A DNA stretch of 64,000 nt from positions 248,001 to 312,000 of the forward strand of contig NZ_JAAKZG010000006.1 in the NCBI RefSeq assembly GCF_011045115.1, read 5' to 3'. Below the pieces are notes generated by a model. The model was not told the origin of the DNA, ran no database searches, and was given only the letters and a program-made list of their open reading frames with translations. Below, piece after piece: positions 17,839-27,647 of this stretch. The number at the start of each line of letters is the position of its first letter. Positions within the stretch are counted from its first letter, which is position 1. This stretch comes from Mesorhizobium zhangyense. GTDB taxonomy: Bacteria > Pseudomonadota > Alphaproteobacteria > Rhizobiales > Rhizobiaceae. Both the position numbers and the translations under genes were made by a program.

Positions 17839-19317
17839 ATGCCCGTAAAACTCTCCCAAACGACCCTCCGGCACCTCCCCGCCAACGTCGCCGGCCCAAA
17901 GTACGACCGCGCCGCGCTCACCCCCGGCATCCTGCATTTCGGTGTCGGCAATTTCCATCGCGCCCATCAGGCCGTCTATCTCGACGACCTCTTCAATGAA
18001 GGCCGCGACCATGATTGGGCACTGGTCGGCGCGGGCGTTTTCGAGGGCGAGAAGGTCGGGCGCGAAAAGCTTGCCGAGCAGGATTTTCTCACGACTGTTG
18101 TCGAGCAGGATGAAGGTCACATGGCAGCGCGCGTGACCGCGGCGATGACGGATTTTCTTGTCCCCGGCGACACCGATGCTATTATTAGCCGGCTTGCCGA
18201 TCCGAAGATTCGCATCGTCTCGCTGACCATCACCGAAGGCGGCTATTTCATCGATCCGGCCTCCGGAAAATTCAATCCCGCGCACCCCAACATCGTCAGC
18301 GACGCGAGCAATCCGGAAGCGCCAAAAACCGTCTTCGGCCTGATCCTGGCCGGGCTGGCGCGACGGCGCGTCGAAGGCACGCCGGCCTTCACTGTCATGT
18401 CCTGCGACAACATCCCCCACAATGGGCACGTGACTGCCGATGCGGTGATCGGGCTGGCGCAGCTCAGCGATCCCGATTTCGCCCGCTGGGTGGCGGAGAA
18501 CGTCGCCTTTCCGAACGGCATGGTCGATCGCATCACACCGGCAACGACTGACCGCGAGCGCAAGCTCCTGGTGCAAGAATTCGGCCTGGAGGACAACTGG
18601 CCGGTGTTCTGCGAGCCGTTCAGGCAATGGGTGCTGGAGGACAATTTCCCGACCGGCAGGCCGGCGCTTGAGGCCGTCGGCGTGACCTTCGTGAAGGACG
18701 TGTCTCCCTTCGAGCTGATGAAGATCCGCATCCTCAATGGCGGACACGCGACGATCGCCTATCCGGCCGGGCTGATGGACATCCATTTCGTGCATGAGGC
18801 GATGCAGGAGCCGCTGGTGCGCGATTTCCTCGCCAAGCTGGAGCGCGACGAGATCATTCCGACCGTGCCGCCCGTTCCCGGCGTGGTGCTGGAAGACTAT
18901 TTCAAGCTGATCGAAAAACGCTTTTCCAACCCCAAGATCGGCGACACCGTGCGGCGGCTCTGCCTCGACGGCTCCAACCGCCAGCCGAAATTCATCATCC
19001 CGACCATCGCCGACCGGCTGAAGGCGGGCAAGGACGTCTCGGGCCTCGCGCTCGAATCGGCGCTGTGGTGCCGCTATTGCTTCGGCACCACGGATTCAGG
19101 AGCGCTCATCGAACCCAACGACCCGAACTGGGAGCGCCTGCAGAAAACCGCGCGTGCGGCCAAGGACGATCCCTCGGCATGGCTTGCGATGGAGGATATC
19201 TATGGCAAGGTCGGGCGCTCGCCGGTCTTTGCCGCCGCCTTCGCTCATGCGCTTCGGACACTTTGGAAGATCGGCACCGCGGAAACTCTGAAGCGCTATC
19301 TCGGCGGGACGCTCTGA
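17839..19317 (+). CDS. mtlK: Mannitol 2-dehydrogenase
   Basis: 492 aa long-chain polyol dehydrogenase; oxidises D-mannitol to D-fructose with NAD+. Signature GILHFGVGNFHRAHQAVYLDD near residue 30; the catalytic region KIRILNGGHATIAYPAGLMD contains the conserved Lys and the Asn-Gly-His cluster; the C-terminus has LWCRYCFGTTDSGA and PNDPNWERL. The start chosen is ATG 17839, outside the palindrome; the frame is open back into the repeat but that part is repeat-derived. It follows smoS and completes the route for both hexitols to fructose. Confidence 0.93.
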   Translation: MPVKLSQTTLRHLPANVAGPKYDRAALTPGILHFGVGNFHRAHQAVYLDDLFNEGRDHDWALVGAGVFEGEKVGREKLAEQDFLTTVVEQDEGHMAARVTAAMTDFLVPGDTDAIISRLADPKIRIVSLTITEGGYFIDPASGKFNPAHPNIVSDASNPEAPKTVFGLILAGLARRRVEGTPAFTVMSCDNIPHNGHVTADAVIGLAQLSDPDFARWVAENVAFPNGMVDRITPATTDRERKLLVQEFGLEDNWPVFCEPFRQWVLEDNFPTGRPALEAVGVTFVKDVSPFELMKIRILNGGHATIAYPAGLMDIHFVHEAMQEPLVRDFLAKLERDEIIPTVPPVPGVVLEDYFKLIEKRFSNPKIGDTVRRLCLDGSNRQPKFIIPTIADRLKAGKDVSGLALESALWCRYCFGTTDSGALIEPNDPNWERLQKTARAAKDDPSAWLAMEDIYGKVGRSPVFAAAFAHALRTLWKIGTAETLKRYLGGTL

Positions 19318-19349
19318 CATTCGAAAAATTCCCGTAACCGGAGAACTGC

Positions 19350-20141
19350 ATGGACCTCGGACTGAAGGGCAAGGTTGCCGCGATTACCGGCGGCAGCATC
19401 GGTATCGGGCTCGGCGTCGCAGAGGCTTTCGCGCGCGAGGGCACGCATCTCGTTCTCGGTGCGCGGCAGAAGGAGCGCCTGACTGCCGAGACGGATCGGC
19501 TGGCCTCGACCTATGGCATCAGGGCCGTGCCCGTTGCCGGCGACATCGCAACAGCCGAGGGCGCGGAACAGTTCGTGGCTGCGGCGAAGGAGCATTTCGG
19601 CGGCGCCGACATCCTCGTCAACAATGCCGGCACCGGTTCCAACGAGACGATCATGGAGGCGTCCGACGACAAGTGGCAGGCCTATTGGGAACTGCATGTC
19701 ATGGCGGCAGTGCGGCTGGCACGCGGCTTCGTGCCGATGATAAAGGCGCGCGGCGGTGGCGCGATCCTGCACAACGCCTCGATCTGCGCGGTGCAGCCGC
19801 TGTGGTATGAGCCGATCTACAATGTCACCAAGGCGGCGCTGCTGATGTTTTCCAAGAACCTCGCCAATGAGGTGATCAAGGACAATATCCGCGTCAACAC
19901 GATCAATCCCGGCCTGATCCTCACGCCGGACTGGGTGAATACGGCGAAGAAACTGACCGCAGGCAGCGGCGGCGACTGGCAAAGCTATCTGCAGACAGTC
20001 GCCGACGAACATGCGCCGATCAAGCGCTTCGGCACCGTCGAGGAACTGGCGGATTTCTTCGTATTCCTGTGTTCCGACCGCGCTAGCTACTGCGTCGGCG
20101 CCACCTATCATGTCAACGGCGGCATGCTGAAGACGATCTGA
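19350..20141 (+). CDS. SDR family oxidoreductase (polyol operon)
   Basis: 263 aa. Rossmann motif ITGGSIGIGLGVAEAFAREG, NNAG, catalytic Ser in ILHNASICAVQP and YNVTKAALLMF (YxxxK). It starts 32 bp after mtlK with GGAGAA and is followed by the FGGY kinase, so it probably belongs to the same polyol unit. A role in oxidising another alditol (for example ribitol or arabitol) to the ketose phosphorylated by the kinase is inference. Some SDRs of this shape act on 3-oxoacyl or lactone substrates, so the substrate is open. Confidence 0.88.
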   Translation: MDLGLKGKVAAITGGSIGIGLGVAEAFAREGTHLVLGARQKERLTAETDRLASTYGIRAVPVAGDIATAEGAEQFVAAAKEHFGGADILVNNAGTGSNETIMEASDDKWQAYWELHVMAAVRLARGFVPMIKARGGGAILHNASICAVQPLWYEPIYNVTKAALLMFSKNLANEVIKDNIRVNTINPGLILTPDWVNTAKKLTAGSGGDWQSYLQTVADEHAPIKRFGTVEELADFFVFLCSDRASYCVGATYHVNGGMLKTI

Positions 20142-20247
20142 TTCCTCGCGATCGCAGGAGAGACCTTGCGCCCTATCCGATGGGCATTATTCTGCCTGCC
20201 ATGATGCTTCGCCCTCGCTCCCCGAAATCCAGAAAGTCCGCCCGCTG

Positions 20248-21828
20248 ATGGCGGGGTTCGTCTGCGCCGTCGATGTCGGAACCGGCAGCGCGCGCGCCGG
20301 CATTCTCGATCGTGACGGCAATCTGCTCGGCCGCGCCGACCACAGAATAGCGATGCGCCAGCCGAAACCCGGCCATGCCGAGCATGATTCGGAAGACATC
20401 TGGTCGGCAGTTTGCGCGGCCGTGAAGGCGGCGCGCGAGAAGGCCGCGGTGAAACCGGAAGACATCGTCGGCATTTCCTTCGATGCCACCTGCTCGCTGG
20501 TGGTGCGCGATGTGGATGCAAACCAGCTCGGCGTTTCCGGCGACGGCGACGATCGCTGGGACACCATCGTCTGGCTGGACCATCGGGCGCTGGCCGAGGC
20601 CGACGAATGCACCGCCACAGGGCATCATGTGCTCGACCATGTCGGCGGCGTGATGTCGCCGGAGATGGAAATTCCCAAGCTGATGTGGCTGAAGCGGCAT
20701 CTGCCCGGCCAGTGGCAGAAGACCGGTTATTTCTTCGATCTGGCCGATTTCCTGACCTGGAAGGCTTGCGGCTCGATGGCGCGCTCGCAATGCACGCTGA
20801 CCTGCAAATGGACCTATCTCGCCCATGAGACACCCGGCTGGCAGGACGATTTTCTCAACACGGTAGCACTCGGCGATCTTCTGGCGCGCGGAAACCTGCC
20901 CGAGCGGGCGAGCCCCGTCGGCGCCGACCTCGGCCCGCTTACCCCGCAGGCCGCAGATGCACTCGGCCTCACCATAGCCTGCCGCGTCGGCTCCGGGCTG
21001 ATCGATGCCTATGCCGGCGCGCTTGGCGTGCTCGGCCGCTTCGTCGGCGATTTCGCCAGCATAGAGCGGCATATGGCGCTGATTGCCGGCACGTCGAGCT
21101 GCGTCATGGCAATGTCGCCGGAGCCACGTCCCTTCACCGGGGGCTGGGGCCCCTATTTCGGCGTCACGCTGGCGGACTGCTGGACGAGCGAAGGCGGCCA
21201 GTCGGCGACGGGCGCTTTGCTCGACCACATCATCCGCTGGCACGGCGCCGGCGGCGAACCGGATGCCGCCATGCATGGCAGAATCGCCGAGCGCGTCATG
21301 GCGTTGCGAACCGAAGAAGGCGAGGCGTTTGCGTCGCGGCTCCATGTGCTGCCGGATTTTCACGGCAACCGCTCGCCGCTGGCCGACTCGCATGCGGTCG
21401 GCGTCATCTCCGGGCTGACGCTCGACGCCTCCTTCGACAGCCTGTGCCGGCTCTACTGGCGCACCGCCGTCGGCATCGCGCTCGGCGTGCGCCACATTCT
21501 CGAGACGCTGAACGAAAACGGCTATGTCATCGACACGCTGCATGTCACCGGCGGCCACACTAAGAACCCGCTACTGATGGAACTCTATGCCGATGCCACC
21601 GGTTGCATGGTGATAGAACCTTTAGCCGACGAAGCAGTCCTGCTCGGAACCGGCATGGCGGCGGCGGCGGCGGGCGGCCTTTATCCGACGCTTGCCGAAG
21701 CCGCAGCGGCCATGCAGCAGGGCGGACGCGAGCGCAAACCCAACCCGGCCGCACGAAAAAGCTTCGAGCGCGACTACCGGATTTTCCTCGAAATGCACCG
21801 CCAGCGGCAGGTGCTGGAGAGGCTGTAG
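20248..21828 (+). CDS. FGGY-family carbohydrate kinase (probable ribulokinase type)
   Basis: 526 aa. N-terminal phosphate motif AVDVGTGSARAGILDRDG, ISFDATCSLVV and the acidic catalytic region DDRWDTIVWLDHRA; C-terminal ATP domain with IAGTSSCVMAM, SEGGQSATGALLDHII and the adenosine motif HVTGGHTKNPLLMELYADATG. The layout matches the D-ribulose kinase (FGGY/YDR109c) group better than xylulokinase. It phosphorylates a ketose made by an upstream dehydrogenase. ATG 20248 starts MAGFVCAVDVG. The palindrome at 21863 follows. Confidence 0.87.
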   Translation: MAGFVCAVDVGTGSARAGILDRDGNLLGRADHRIAMRQPKPGHAEHDSEDIWSAVCAAVKAAREKAAVKPEDIVGISFDATCSLVVRDVDANQLGVSGDGDDRWDTIVWLDHRALAEADECTATGHHVLDHVGGVMSPEMEIPKLMWLKRHLPGQWQKTGYFFDLADFLTWKACGSMARSQCTLTCKWTYLAHETPGWQDDFLNTVALGDLLARGNLPERASPVGADLGPLTPQAADALGLTIACRVGSGLIDAYAGALGVLGRFVGDFASIERHMALIAGTSSCVMAMSPEPRPFTGGWGPYFGVTLADCWTSEGGQSATGALLDHIIRWHGAGGEPDAAMHGRIAERVMALRTEEGEAFASRLHVLPDFHGNRSPLADSHAVGVISGLTLDASFDSLCRLYWRTAVGIALGVRHILETLNENGYVIDTLHVTGGHTKNPLLMELYADATGCMVIEPLADEAVLLGTGMAAAAAGGLYPTLAEAAAAMQQGGRERKPNPAARKSFERDYRIFLEMHRQRQVLERL

Positions 21829-21862
21829 GCGACGCGGCATCCTTCGAAGCGTTACTCGTAGG

Positions 21863-22043
21863 CGTCATCCCGTGCGACCGAAGCGTAGCGAAGGGACCCG
21901 GGACCCATTGGTCAGGGCATCGTCGAGCGCGGCCCGGTCCTCGACTTGGCACGCTTCAATCCCGATGTGCGAACTCAGTATCCGGCCGTGCCGGTCAATG
22001 GGTCCCGGCTCGCGGTCGCTTCGCTCCCTTGGCCGGGATGACG
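21863..22043. repeat. Large palindrome, CGTCATCCC type
   Basis: Outer arms CGTCATCCC (21863-21871) and GGGATGACG (22035-22043), with inner segments GAAGCGTAGCGAAGGGACCC and GGTCGCTTCGCTCCCTTGGCC, and GGGACCCATTG mirrored by CAATGGGTCCC. About 181 bp of inverted repeat, a different sequence family from the CTCCCC palindromes. It occupies most of the 421 bp gap 21829-22249; the remaining bases before the MATE gene hold no feature I can support. Confidence 0.8.
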
Positions 22044-22249
22044 AGGTTGAACGGCAAACTGTGCCGCTTCCACCGTGGAAGAGACGGCGTTGCCATCACC
22101 CTGGCTCAATTGTCGACCACGCTGGTGGCTTGCCTAACGAGAGCATTTCGTTCAAAAGGCATTCAAAATCGGAAAAACCGTTCGTTTTTCCGTAAAAACG
22201 CGACTGATGGCATGATTTTCGCCGCGGTTCGCCCCTGAAAGTTAGAAAA

Positions 22250-23659
22250 ATGTCTGCGATACAGGTCGAAGCGAGAGCTCCGGCAAACCCTTGGCGTCTC
22301 GAAATTCGCGCAATGCTGGCGCTGGCCTGGCCGATGATCCTGACCAATCTCGGCCAGACCGCGATGACGGCCACCGACGTTATGATGATGGGCCGGCTTA
22401 GTGCCGACACGCTGGCTGCCGGCGCGCTGGGCGCCAATCTTTATTTCGCGCCGCTGATCTTCGGGCTCGGCCTGATGCTCGCAACCTCGCCGATGATCGC
22501 TACCGAACTCGGCCGCAGGCGCCATTCGGTGCGCGACCTGCGCCGCACCGTGCGCCAGGGGCTGTGGCTCGCCATCCTTGTTTCGATCCCGATCTGGATC
22601 GTGCTGTGGAATGCTGAAGCCATTCTGGCCGCCATGGGGCAGGAACCGGCGCTCGCCGCGCAGGCCGGCATTTATGTGCGCTGGCTGCAATGGGCGGTGC
22701 TGCCCTTCTACGGCTATATCGTGCTGCGCTCCTTCATCTCGGCGCTGGAGCGTCCGGGCTGGGCGTTGATCATCGTCTTCGTCGCGGTGGCCTTCAACGT
22801 GCTCGCCAACTGGTGTCTTATGTTCGGCAATCTCGGCTTCCCGGCCATGGGCATCGCCGGCTCCGGGCTGGCGACGAGTCTGTCCAGCGCGTTGATGTTC
22901 ATCGGCATGGCGGCGGTGGTGATGATGGAACCGAAATTCCGGCGCTACCGCCTGTTCGGCCGCTTCTGGCGCTCGGACTGGCCGCGTTTCGTCGGGCTTC
23001 TGAAGCTCGGCCTGCCGATCGCCGGCATCCTGGCTTTTGAGGTCACCATTTTCAATGCTGCTGCGCTGTTCATGGGCCTGATCGATTCGCCGTCATTGGC
23101 AGCACACGCCATCGCCATACAGATCGCCTCGATCAGCTTCATGGTGCCGCTGGGGCTCAACCAAGCGGTGACGGTACGCGTCGGCCTGGCCTATGGCGCG
23201 CAGAACCCGGAAGGCATCAGCCGCGCCGGCTGGACCGCCTTCGTCATGGGCGTTTCCTTCATGGCGCTGACCGCGCTCGCGATGATCCTGTGGCCGCGCC
23301 TGTTGATCAGCGCTTTCATCGATCTCAATGATCCGGCCAACGCGGTCGTCATTGGGCTTGCCGTGTCGTTCCTGGCGCTGGCAGCGCTGTTCCAGATCGT
23401 CGACGGCGCGCAAGCGGTGGCTGCCGGCATGCTGCGCGGCCTGCACGACACCACGATACCGATGATCTATGCGGCGATCGGCTATTGGGGTGTCGGCCTG
23501 CCGCTCGGCGTGGCGCTGGCCTTCCATTTCGGCTTCCATGGCGTCGGCATCTGGATCGGCCTGTCAGTGGGCCTTGCGGTGGTGGCGGTGTTGCTGATGT
23601 GGCGCTGGCTACGGCGCGATCAGCTTGGGTTGACGGGAATGGCTACAGTTACGAACTGA
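22250..23659 (+). CDS. MATE family multidrug/toxin efflux transporter
   Basis: 469 aa with about twelve membrane helices in two homologous halves. First half: [47 protein letters not shown], the conserved MATE entry segment; second half begins [27 protein letters not shown], and [21 protein letters not shown] matches the usual signature. NorM-type exporters use Na+ or H+ gradients to expel cationic compounds. No strong Shine-Dalgarno is visible. It is flanked by palindromes on both sides, so it is probably a single-gene unit. Confidence 0.92.
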   Translation: MSAIQVEARAPANPWRLEIRAMLALAWPMILTNLGQTAMTATDVMMMGRLSADTLAAGALGANLYFAPLIFGLGLMLATSPMIATELGRRRHSVRDLRRTVRQGLWLAILVSIPIWIVLWNAEAILAAMGQEPALAAQAGIYVRWLQWAVLPFYGYIVLRSFISALERPGWALIIVFVAVAFNVLANWCLMFGNLGFPAMGIAGSGLATSLSSALMFIGMAAVVMMEPKFRRYRLFGRFWRSDWPRFVGLLKLGLPIAGILAFEVTIFNAAALFMGLIDSPSLAAHAIAIQIASISFMVPLGLNQAVTVRVGLAYGAQNPEGISRAGWTAFVMGVSFMALTALAMILWPRLLISAFIDLNDPANAVVIGLAVSFLALAALFQIVDGAQAVAAGMLRGLHDTTIPMIYAAIGYWGVGLPLGVALAFHFGFHGVGIWIGLSVGLAVVAVLLMWRWLRRDQLGLTGMATVTN

Positions 23660-23681
23660 ACCTTCACGGTTGCGTTCCTTC

Positions 23682-23841
23682 GCGCCCCCCTCTGGCCTGC
23701 CGGCCATCTCCCCCGCAGGTGGGGAGATTAGCTATGTCGCTCGTGCCGCCTATTCTGCAACGTTGACGATTGGCGAAAGTCAATCTGAAGGCTGATCTCC
23801 CCACCTGCGGGGGAGATGGCCGGCAGGCCAGAGGGGGGCGC
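23682..23841. repeat. Large palindrome, GGCCTGCCGGCC/CTCCCC type
   Basis: Inverted repeat of about 160 bp: CTCTGGCCTGCCGGCCATCT and the following CCCCCGCAGGTGGGGAGAT are mirrored at 23790-23841. It lies between the convergent MATE and carbon-nitrogen hydrolase genes. Same family as the copies at 34764-35011 and 56481-56641. Confidence 0.87.
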
Positions 23842-23882
23842 CGTAGAGCGCGTTCGACAGAGCGAAATGTAACTCTGCGGCG

Positions 23883-24656
23883 TTAAACCCTGAGATCGGC
23901 CAAATAGGAATTCGTCGCCGCCGAAGCCGCGTAATCGGCGGGACGGACTTCAGCGAGCAGCAGCGCCTCCTCGCCCCGGCCCGCTTCGGCCAGCAACGTG
24001 CCATCGGGTGCGGCAATGCCTGAAAGACCGGCATAGGAAAACAGCGCATCCGCGCCGCAATGGTTCACATAGGCGACGAAAATCTGGTTCTCGAAGGCGC
24101 GCACCGGGATCAGCTTGCGGGCGATAAATTCGTCATGATCACTTGCCGGCAGCGCCGTCGGCACGATGACCGCATCGACACCTGCCTGCGCAAGCCGCCG
24201 CACATTTTCGGGGAACTCGACATCGTAGCAGATCAGCAGGCCGATCTTCGCGCCGCGATGGTTGACCACGCAGGCAGCCGGCTTTTCCGCCAGGAACAGA
24301 CCGCGCTCGTAGGCGCCATAGAGATGAGATTTGCGGTAGACGACAGGAGCCGCCGAGCCATCGACATAAAGCGCGCTGTTGTAGATCGTCTCGCCGGCGC
24401 GTTCGGCAAAACCGACGACCATCGCGATTCCGGTTTCAGCCGACAGCGCTGATAGCCGGGCGGCAAGATCGCCGTCGGCAGGCTCGGCCAGTGCTTTCGT
24501 CGCCTCGCCCGCACCGTAACCTGTGACGGCCAGTTCGGGCGTGACGAGCAGATCGGCACCGCCCTTCGCCGCCTCGCGCGCCGCCCGTTCGATGCGCGCA
24601 AGATTGGCAGCGACATCGCCGGCCACGGCCTGCATCTGGAGTGCCGCCAGTTTCAT
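23883..24656 (-). CDS. Carbon-nitrogen hydrolase (nitrilase superfamily amidase)
   Basis: 257 aa. The catalytic triad is visible: Glu41 in TPELAVTGYG, Lys109 in VYRKSHLYG and Cys143 in LICYDVEFPENVRRLA. It hydrolyses a C-N bond, most likely of an amide or N-carbamoyl compound. ATG 24656 overlaps the upstream permease stop; an adjoining GTG at 24659 is an alternative. It is the last gene of a transporter operon (ATPase, two permeases), so its substrate is probably what the importer brings in. Candidates by context are N-carbamoylputrescine-like or guanidinoalkyl amides; this is inference. Confidence 0.9.
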   Translation of the reverse strand: MKLAALQMQAVAGDVAANLARIERAAREAAKGGADLLVTPELAVTGYGAGEATKALAEPADGDLAARLSALSAETGIAMVVGFAERAGETIYNSALYVDGSAAPVVYRKSHLYGAYERGLFLAEKPAACVVNHRGAKIGLLICYDVEFPENVRRLAQAGVDAVIVPTALPASDHDEFIARKLIPVRAFENQIFVAYVNHCGADALFSYAGLSGIAAPDGTLLAEAGRGEEALLLAEVRPADYAASAATNSYLADLRV

Positions 24657-25459
24657 CACTTGCCCTCCGAACCCATGGCACCAAGCAGCCGCCTGATGTC
24701 GCCGAACCTGGCGATCAGCCCGAAGACCAGCGCTGCGATCGCCACGAAGAACACCGTCACGGACGCCATGGTCGGCGTATAGCCGTAGCGCAGCGCGTTG
24801 AAGATTTTTATCGGCAGCGTTTCCATGGTGAAGCCGATGGTCATATAGGCGACGATGTATTCGTTGAGCGACAGCACGAAGGCGAAGGCATAACCGGAAA
24901 CGAGATAGGGCAGGATCAGCGGCAGCACCACGGTTTTGGCGATGGTGCGGTCGTCGGCGCCCATGGTCGCGGCGGCTTCCACCAGCGAGCGGTCAATGGA
25001 GGCGAAGCCGAGCGACAGCGTCACCAGCGGCAGCGTGACGAAGAAGATCGCGTGGCTGATCGCCGCCGTCCAAGGCTGGCCGTAGAAGCCCGTTGTCGCC
25101 CAGAAGGTCAGGAAACCCAAGGCGGTGATGACCGGCGGGAGAATAAAGGGGGCGACCCCGAGAAGCTGGAAGATATGCGCCCAGGGCGCATGACGACGCC
25201 ACAGGAACCATGCCAGCGGCAGCGCAATCGCCACCGCAAGTGCTGCCGCCGAAACCGCCAGCAGCAGCGAAGCGATCAGCGCGCTGCGCCATTCCGGGTC
25301 GGTAAAAATCTGCGCGTACCAGGCGAGCGAAAAGCCTTTTGGCGGGAAGGACAGATCCTGTTTCTCGTTGACCGAGACGCCGAGCACGACGATCAGCGGT
25401 GCTGCGAGAAACAGCGCGACAAGGGCGAAATAGAGCCGGCGAAGCAATCTGTCCGTCAT
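24656..25459 (-). CDS. ABC transporter permease, PotC-type
   Basis: 267 aa with about six helices; starts MTDRLLRRLYFALVALFLAAPL. The EAA-type loop EAAATMGADDRTIAKTVVLPL (about 158-178) meets the ATPase. FAFVLSLNEYIVAYMTIGF is characteristic of PotC/YdcV spermidine-putrescine-type permeases. The start at 25459 overlaps the partner permease stop by four bases. Pairs with the next gene upstream. Confidence 0.92.
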   Translation of the reverse strand: MTDRLLRRLYFALVALFLAAPLIVVLGVSVNEKQDLSFPPKGFSLAWYAQIFTDPEWRSALIASLLLAVSAAALAVAIALPLAWFLWRRHAPWAHIFQLLGVAPFILPPVITALGFLTFWATTGFYGQPWTAAISHAIFFVTLPLVTLSLGFASIDRSLVEAAATMGADDRTIAKTVVLPLILPYLVSGYAFAFVLSLNEYIVAYMTIGFTMETLPIKIFNALRYGYTPTMASVTVFFVAIAALVFGLIARFGDIRRLLGAMGSEGK

Positions 25460-26310
25460 CCCGCATTCTCCCGCCTGCCCACCAGCAGGGTAAGCCCGAC
25501 CAGCGCCAGCGACATCAGCACCAGGAACACGGCCATGGCTGCCGCGAAAGGCATGTTGGACTGGTAGATCGCCTGATCGGTGATCAGCACCGACAGCGTC
25601 CATTGCGACGGCCGGCCGAGGATCTGCGGCAGCAAATAGCAACCAAGCGCGAAGACGAAGACCATGATCAGCGTCGCCACCAGCGTGTTGCGCAGCGCCG
25701 GCGTCACCACGTTGAAGAAGGCGCGCACCGGTGAGGCGCCTAGCGTTCGCGCAGCCTCGAGCAATGTCGGGTCAAGCCGCACGAGGGCGGGATAAAGCAC
25801 GAGGATCGTATAGGGCAGCGCCTGATAGACCATGCCTGTCAGCACCGCGCCAAAGCCCGGCAGCAGCGCCTGCGGCTGGGACATCAGACCGACCGCGACC
25901 AGCAGATTGGTGATGCCGGCTGTGCGCGAAAACAGCGTCGACCAGGCAAAGCCGATGATGACTTCCGACAGCGACAGCACCGACAGCAGGCAGACCAGCC
26001 ACACCGTCTGCACCTTGCGCGATTGCTTGGTCAGCAGATAGGTGAAGGGGAATGCGATGGCGATGCAGCAGATGGCGACCAGCACCGCCAGCATCAGCGA
26101 GAAGCCGAGCACGCTGCCGAAGAAGGTTGACAGGAAGCGCGCATAATTGTCGAAGACGAAATCGGTCTTGTAGAAGCCGGCCGGATCGCGCTTGAAGAAG
26201 CTCACCGCGATCATCGTCGAGAACGGCACGACGAAGAAGACGATCAGCATCAGCGCCGGAAAGAACAGCGGCGTGTAGTCGCCAATGGAACGCGGCGCCT
26301 CGCGTCTCAT
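25456..26310 (-). CDS. ABC transporter permease, PotB-type
   Basis: 284 aa with about six helices. The N-terminus PLFFPALMLIVFFVVPFSTMIAVSFFKRD fits PotB/YdcU-type permeases; EAARTLGASPVRAFFNVVTPAL (about 185-206) is the ATPase-contact loop. It overlaps the ATPase gene stop at 26307-26310 and its partner permease at 25456-25459, so the whole unit is translationally coupled. Confidence 0.92.
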   Translation of the reverse strand: MRREAPRSIGDYTPLFFPALMLIVFFVVPFSTMIAVSFFKRDPAGFYKTDFVFDNYARFLSTFFGSVLGFSLMLAVLVAICCIAIAFPFTYLLTKQSRKVQTVWLVCLLSVLSLSEVIIGFAWSTLFSRTAGITNLLVAVGLMSQPQALLPGFGAVLTGMVYQALPYTILVLYPALVRLDPTLLEAARTLGASPVRAFFNVVTPALRNTLVATLIMVFVFALGCYLLPQILGRPSQWTLSVLITDQAIYQSNMPFAAAMAVFLVLMSLALVGLTLLVGRRENAG

Positions 26311-27344
26311 GACTTCAGAACCACGCAGCTTTCGGGCGGCAGCACGATGCCGACGCTCTGCCCGACCTTGACCTCGGGCCGTTCGCGCGGCGTGGCGACA
26401 GCGATGATCGTCTTGCCGCCGGCCTCGACGAAGGTCTCGATGGTGCCGCCGAGGTCGCGCACGAAGGTGACCGTGCCATCGATCGCGCCGTTGCCGGGGG
26501 CGGTGAGATGCACGTCCTCAGGCCGTACCGAAATCGAGGCTTTCGAGCCGCCGGAAGGAAGCGTCAGGCCGGAAATGGCTGATCCCAGAACCGTGGCGCG
26601 GCCGGCGCTGTCGGCGGAGACCGGCAGAAGGTTGGTCGAGCCGATGAAGTCGGCGACGAAGGCGTCCGCCGGCTTGCGGTAGATTTCGACCGGGGCGGCG
26701 GCCTGGCGGATGCGGCCCTCGCCCATCACCACGACCAGATCGGCCATGGTCATCGCTTCGCGCTGGTCATGGGTGACGACGATGGTGGTGATGCCGAGCT
26801 TCTGCTGTAACTGGCGCAACTCGACCTGCATGGATTCGCGCAGCTTGGCATCGAGCGCCGACATCGGCTCGTCGAGCAGAAACAGTCGCGGCGAAAGGGC
26901 AAGTGCACGGGCGATGGCGACGCGCTGGCGCTGGCCGCCAGACAATTTTGCGACGGGCCGGTCAGCAAAACCCGGCAGATGGATCAGCTTCAGCAACTCA
27001 TCGACGCGCTTCTGCTGGTCCTGCTTCGAAGCACCGCGAATGCGCAGCGAATATGCGATGTTGTCACCCACCGACAGATGCGGAAACAGCGCCAGCGACT
27101 GGAACACCATGCCGAGATTGCGCTTGTGGGTCGGGACGGCGGTGATGTCCTCGTCGTCGATGACGATCCTGCCGCTGGTCGGCTCCTCCAATCCGGCGAT
27201 CATACGAAGCAGCGTGGTCTTGCCGCAGCCCGACGGCCCGAGCAGGCAGACGAAGGTGCCGTGCGGCACGTTCAGCGCGACATTGTCGACGGCTTTGAAA
27301 TCGCCGAATTCCTTGGTGATGTCGTTCAGTGACAGGCCGGACAT
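26307..27344 (-). CDS. ABC transporter ATPase, PotA/FbpC-type
   Basis: 345 aa. Walker A GPSGCGKTT, FQSLALFPHLSV, signature [14 protein letters not shown], Walker B LFLLDEPMSALDAKLRE, switch VTHDQREAMTM; a C-terminal TOBE region (SISVRPEDVHL) is present. The start chosen is ATG 27344 (MSGLSLNDITKEFGDFKAV); the upstream 39 codons in frame are not conserved-looking. The binding-protein gene is 300 bp upstream across a palindrome, so the palindrome may separate strong binding-protein expression from the membrane complex. Confidence 0.92.
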   Translation of the reverse strand: MSGLSLNDITKEFGDFKAVDNVALNVPHGTFVCLLGPSGCGKTTLLRMIAGLEEPTSGRIVIDDEDITAVPTHKRNLGMVFQSLALFPHLSVGDNIAYSLRIRGASKQDQQKRVDELLKLIHLPGFADRPVAKLSGGQRQRVAIARALALSPRLFLLDEPMSALDAKLRESMQVELRQLQQKLGITTIVVTHDQREAMTMADLVVVMGEGRIRQAAAPVEIYRKPADAFVADFIGSTNLLPVSADSAGRATVLGSAISGLTLPSGGSKASISVRPEDVHLTAPGNGAIDGTVTFVRDLGGTIETFVEAGGKTIIAVATPRERPEVKVGQSVGIVLPPESCVVLKS

Positions 27345-27451
27345 ACTGGTTACCCTGCTCTTTTGCTTATCATATGCGGGTAGGGGGTCAGGCGAAAAGG
27401 CCGCCGTGTCGGTTTTCTTCCTTACGGCAAGGCAATCGCCGATGGCACAGC

Positions 27452-27595
27452 CGACCCCCACTCCGCCTCGCTACGCTCGACACCTCTCCCCCTCAAAAGG
27501 GGAGAGGAAGGGCGCCAGGTTTGCGGACGGCGTTTCCTCTCCCCCGTCGATCGGGGGAGAGGTGGCTCGGCGGAGCCGAGACGGAGTGGGGGTCG
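27452..27595. repeat. Large palindrome inside the polyamine-type ABC operon
   Basis: Outer arms CGACCCCCACTCCG (27452-27465) and CGGAGTGGGGGTCG (27582-27595) with inner CACCTCTCCCCC/GGGGGAGAGGTG. About 144 bp. It occupies the 303 bp gap between the binding-protein gene and the ATPase gene; the rest of that gap shows no further feature. Confidence 0.85.
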
Positions 27596-27647
27596 AACTC
27601 TGTATGCGATTGCCCTTCCGTGAACGGGGAGAAGGAAAGAAAGAATT

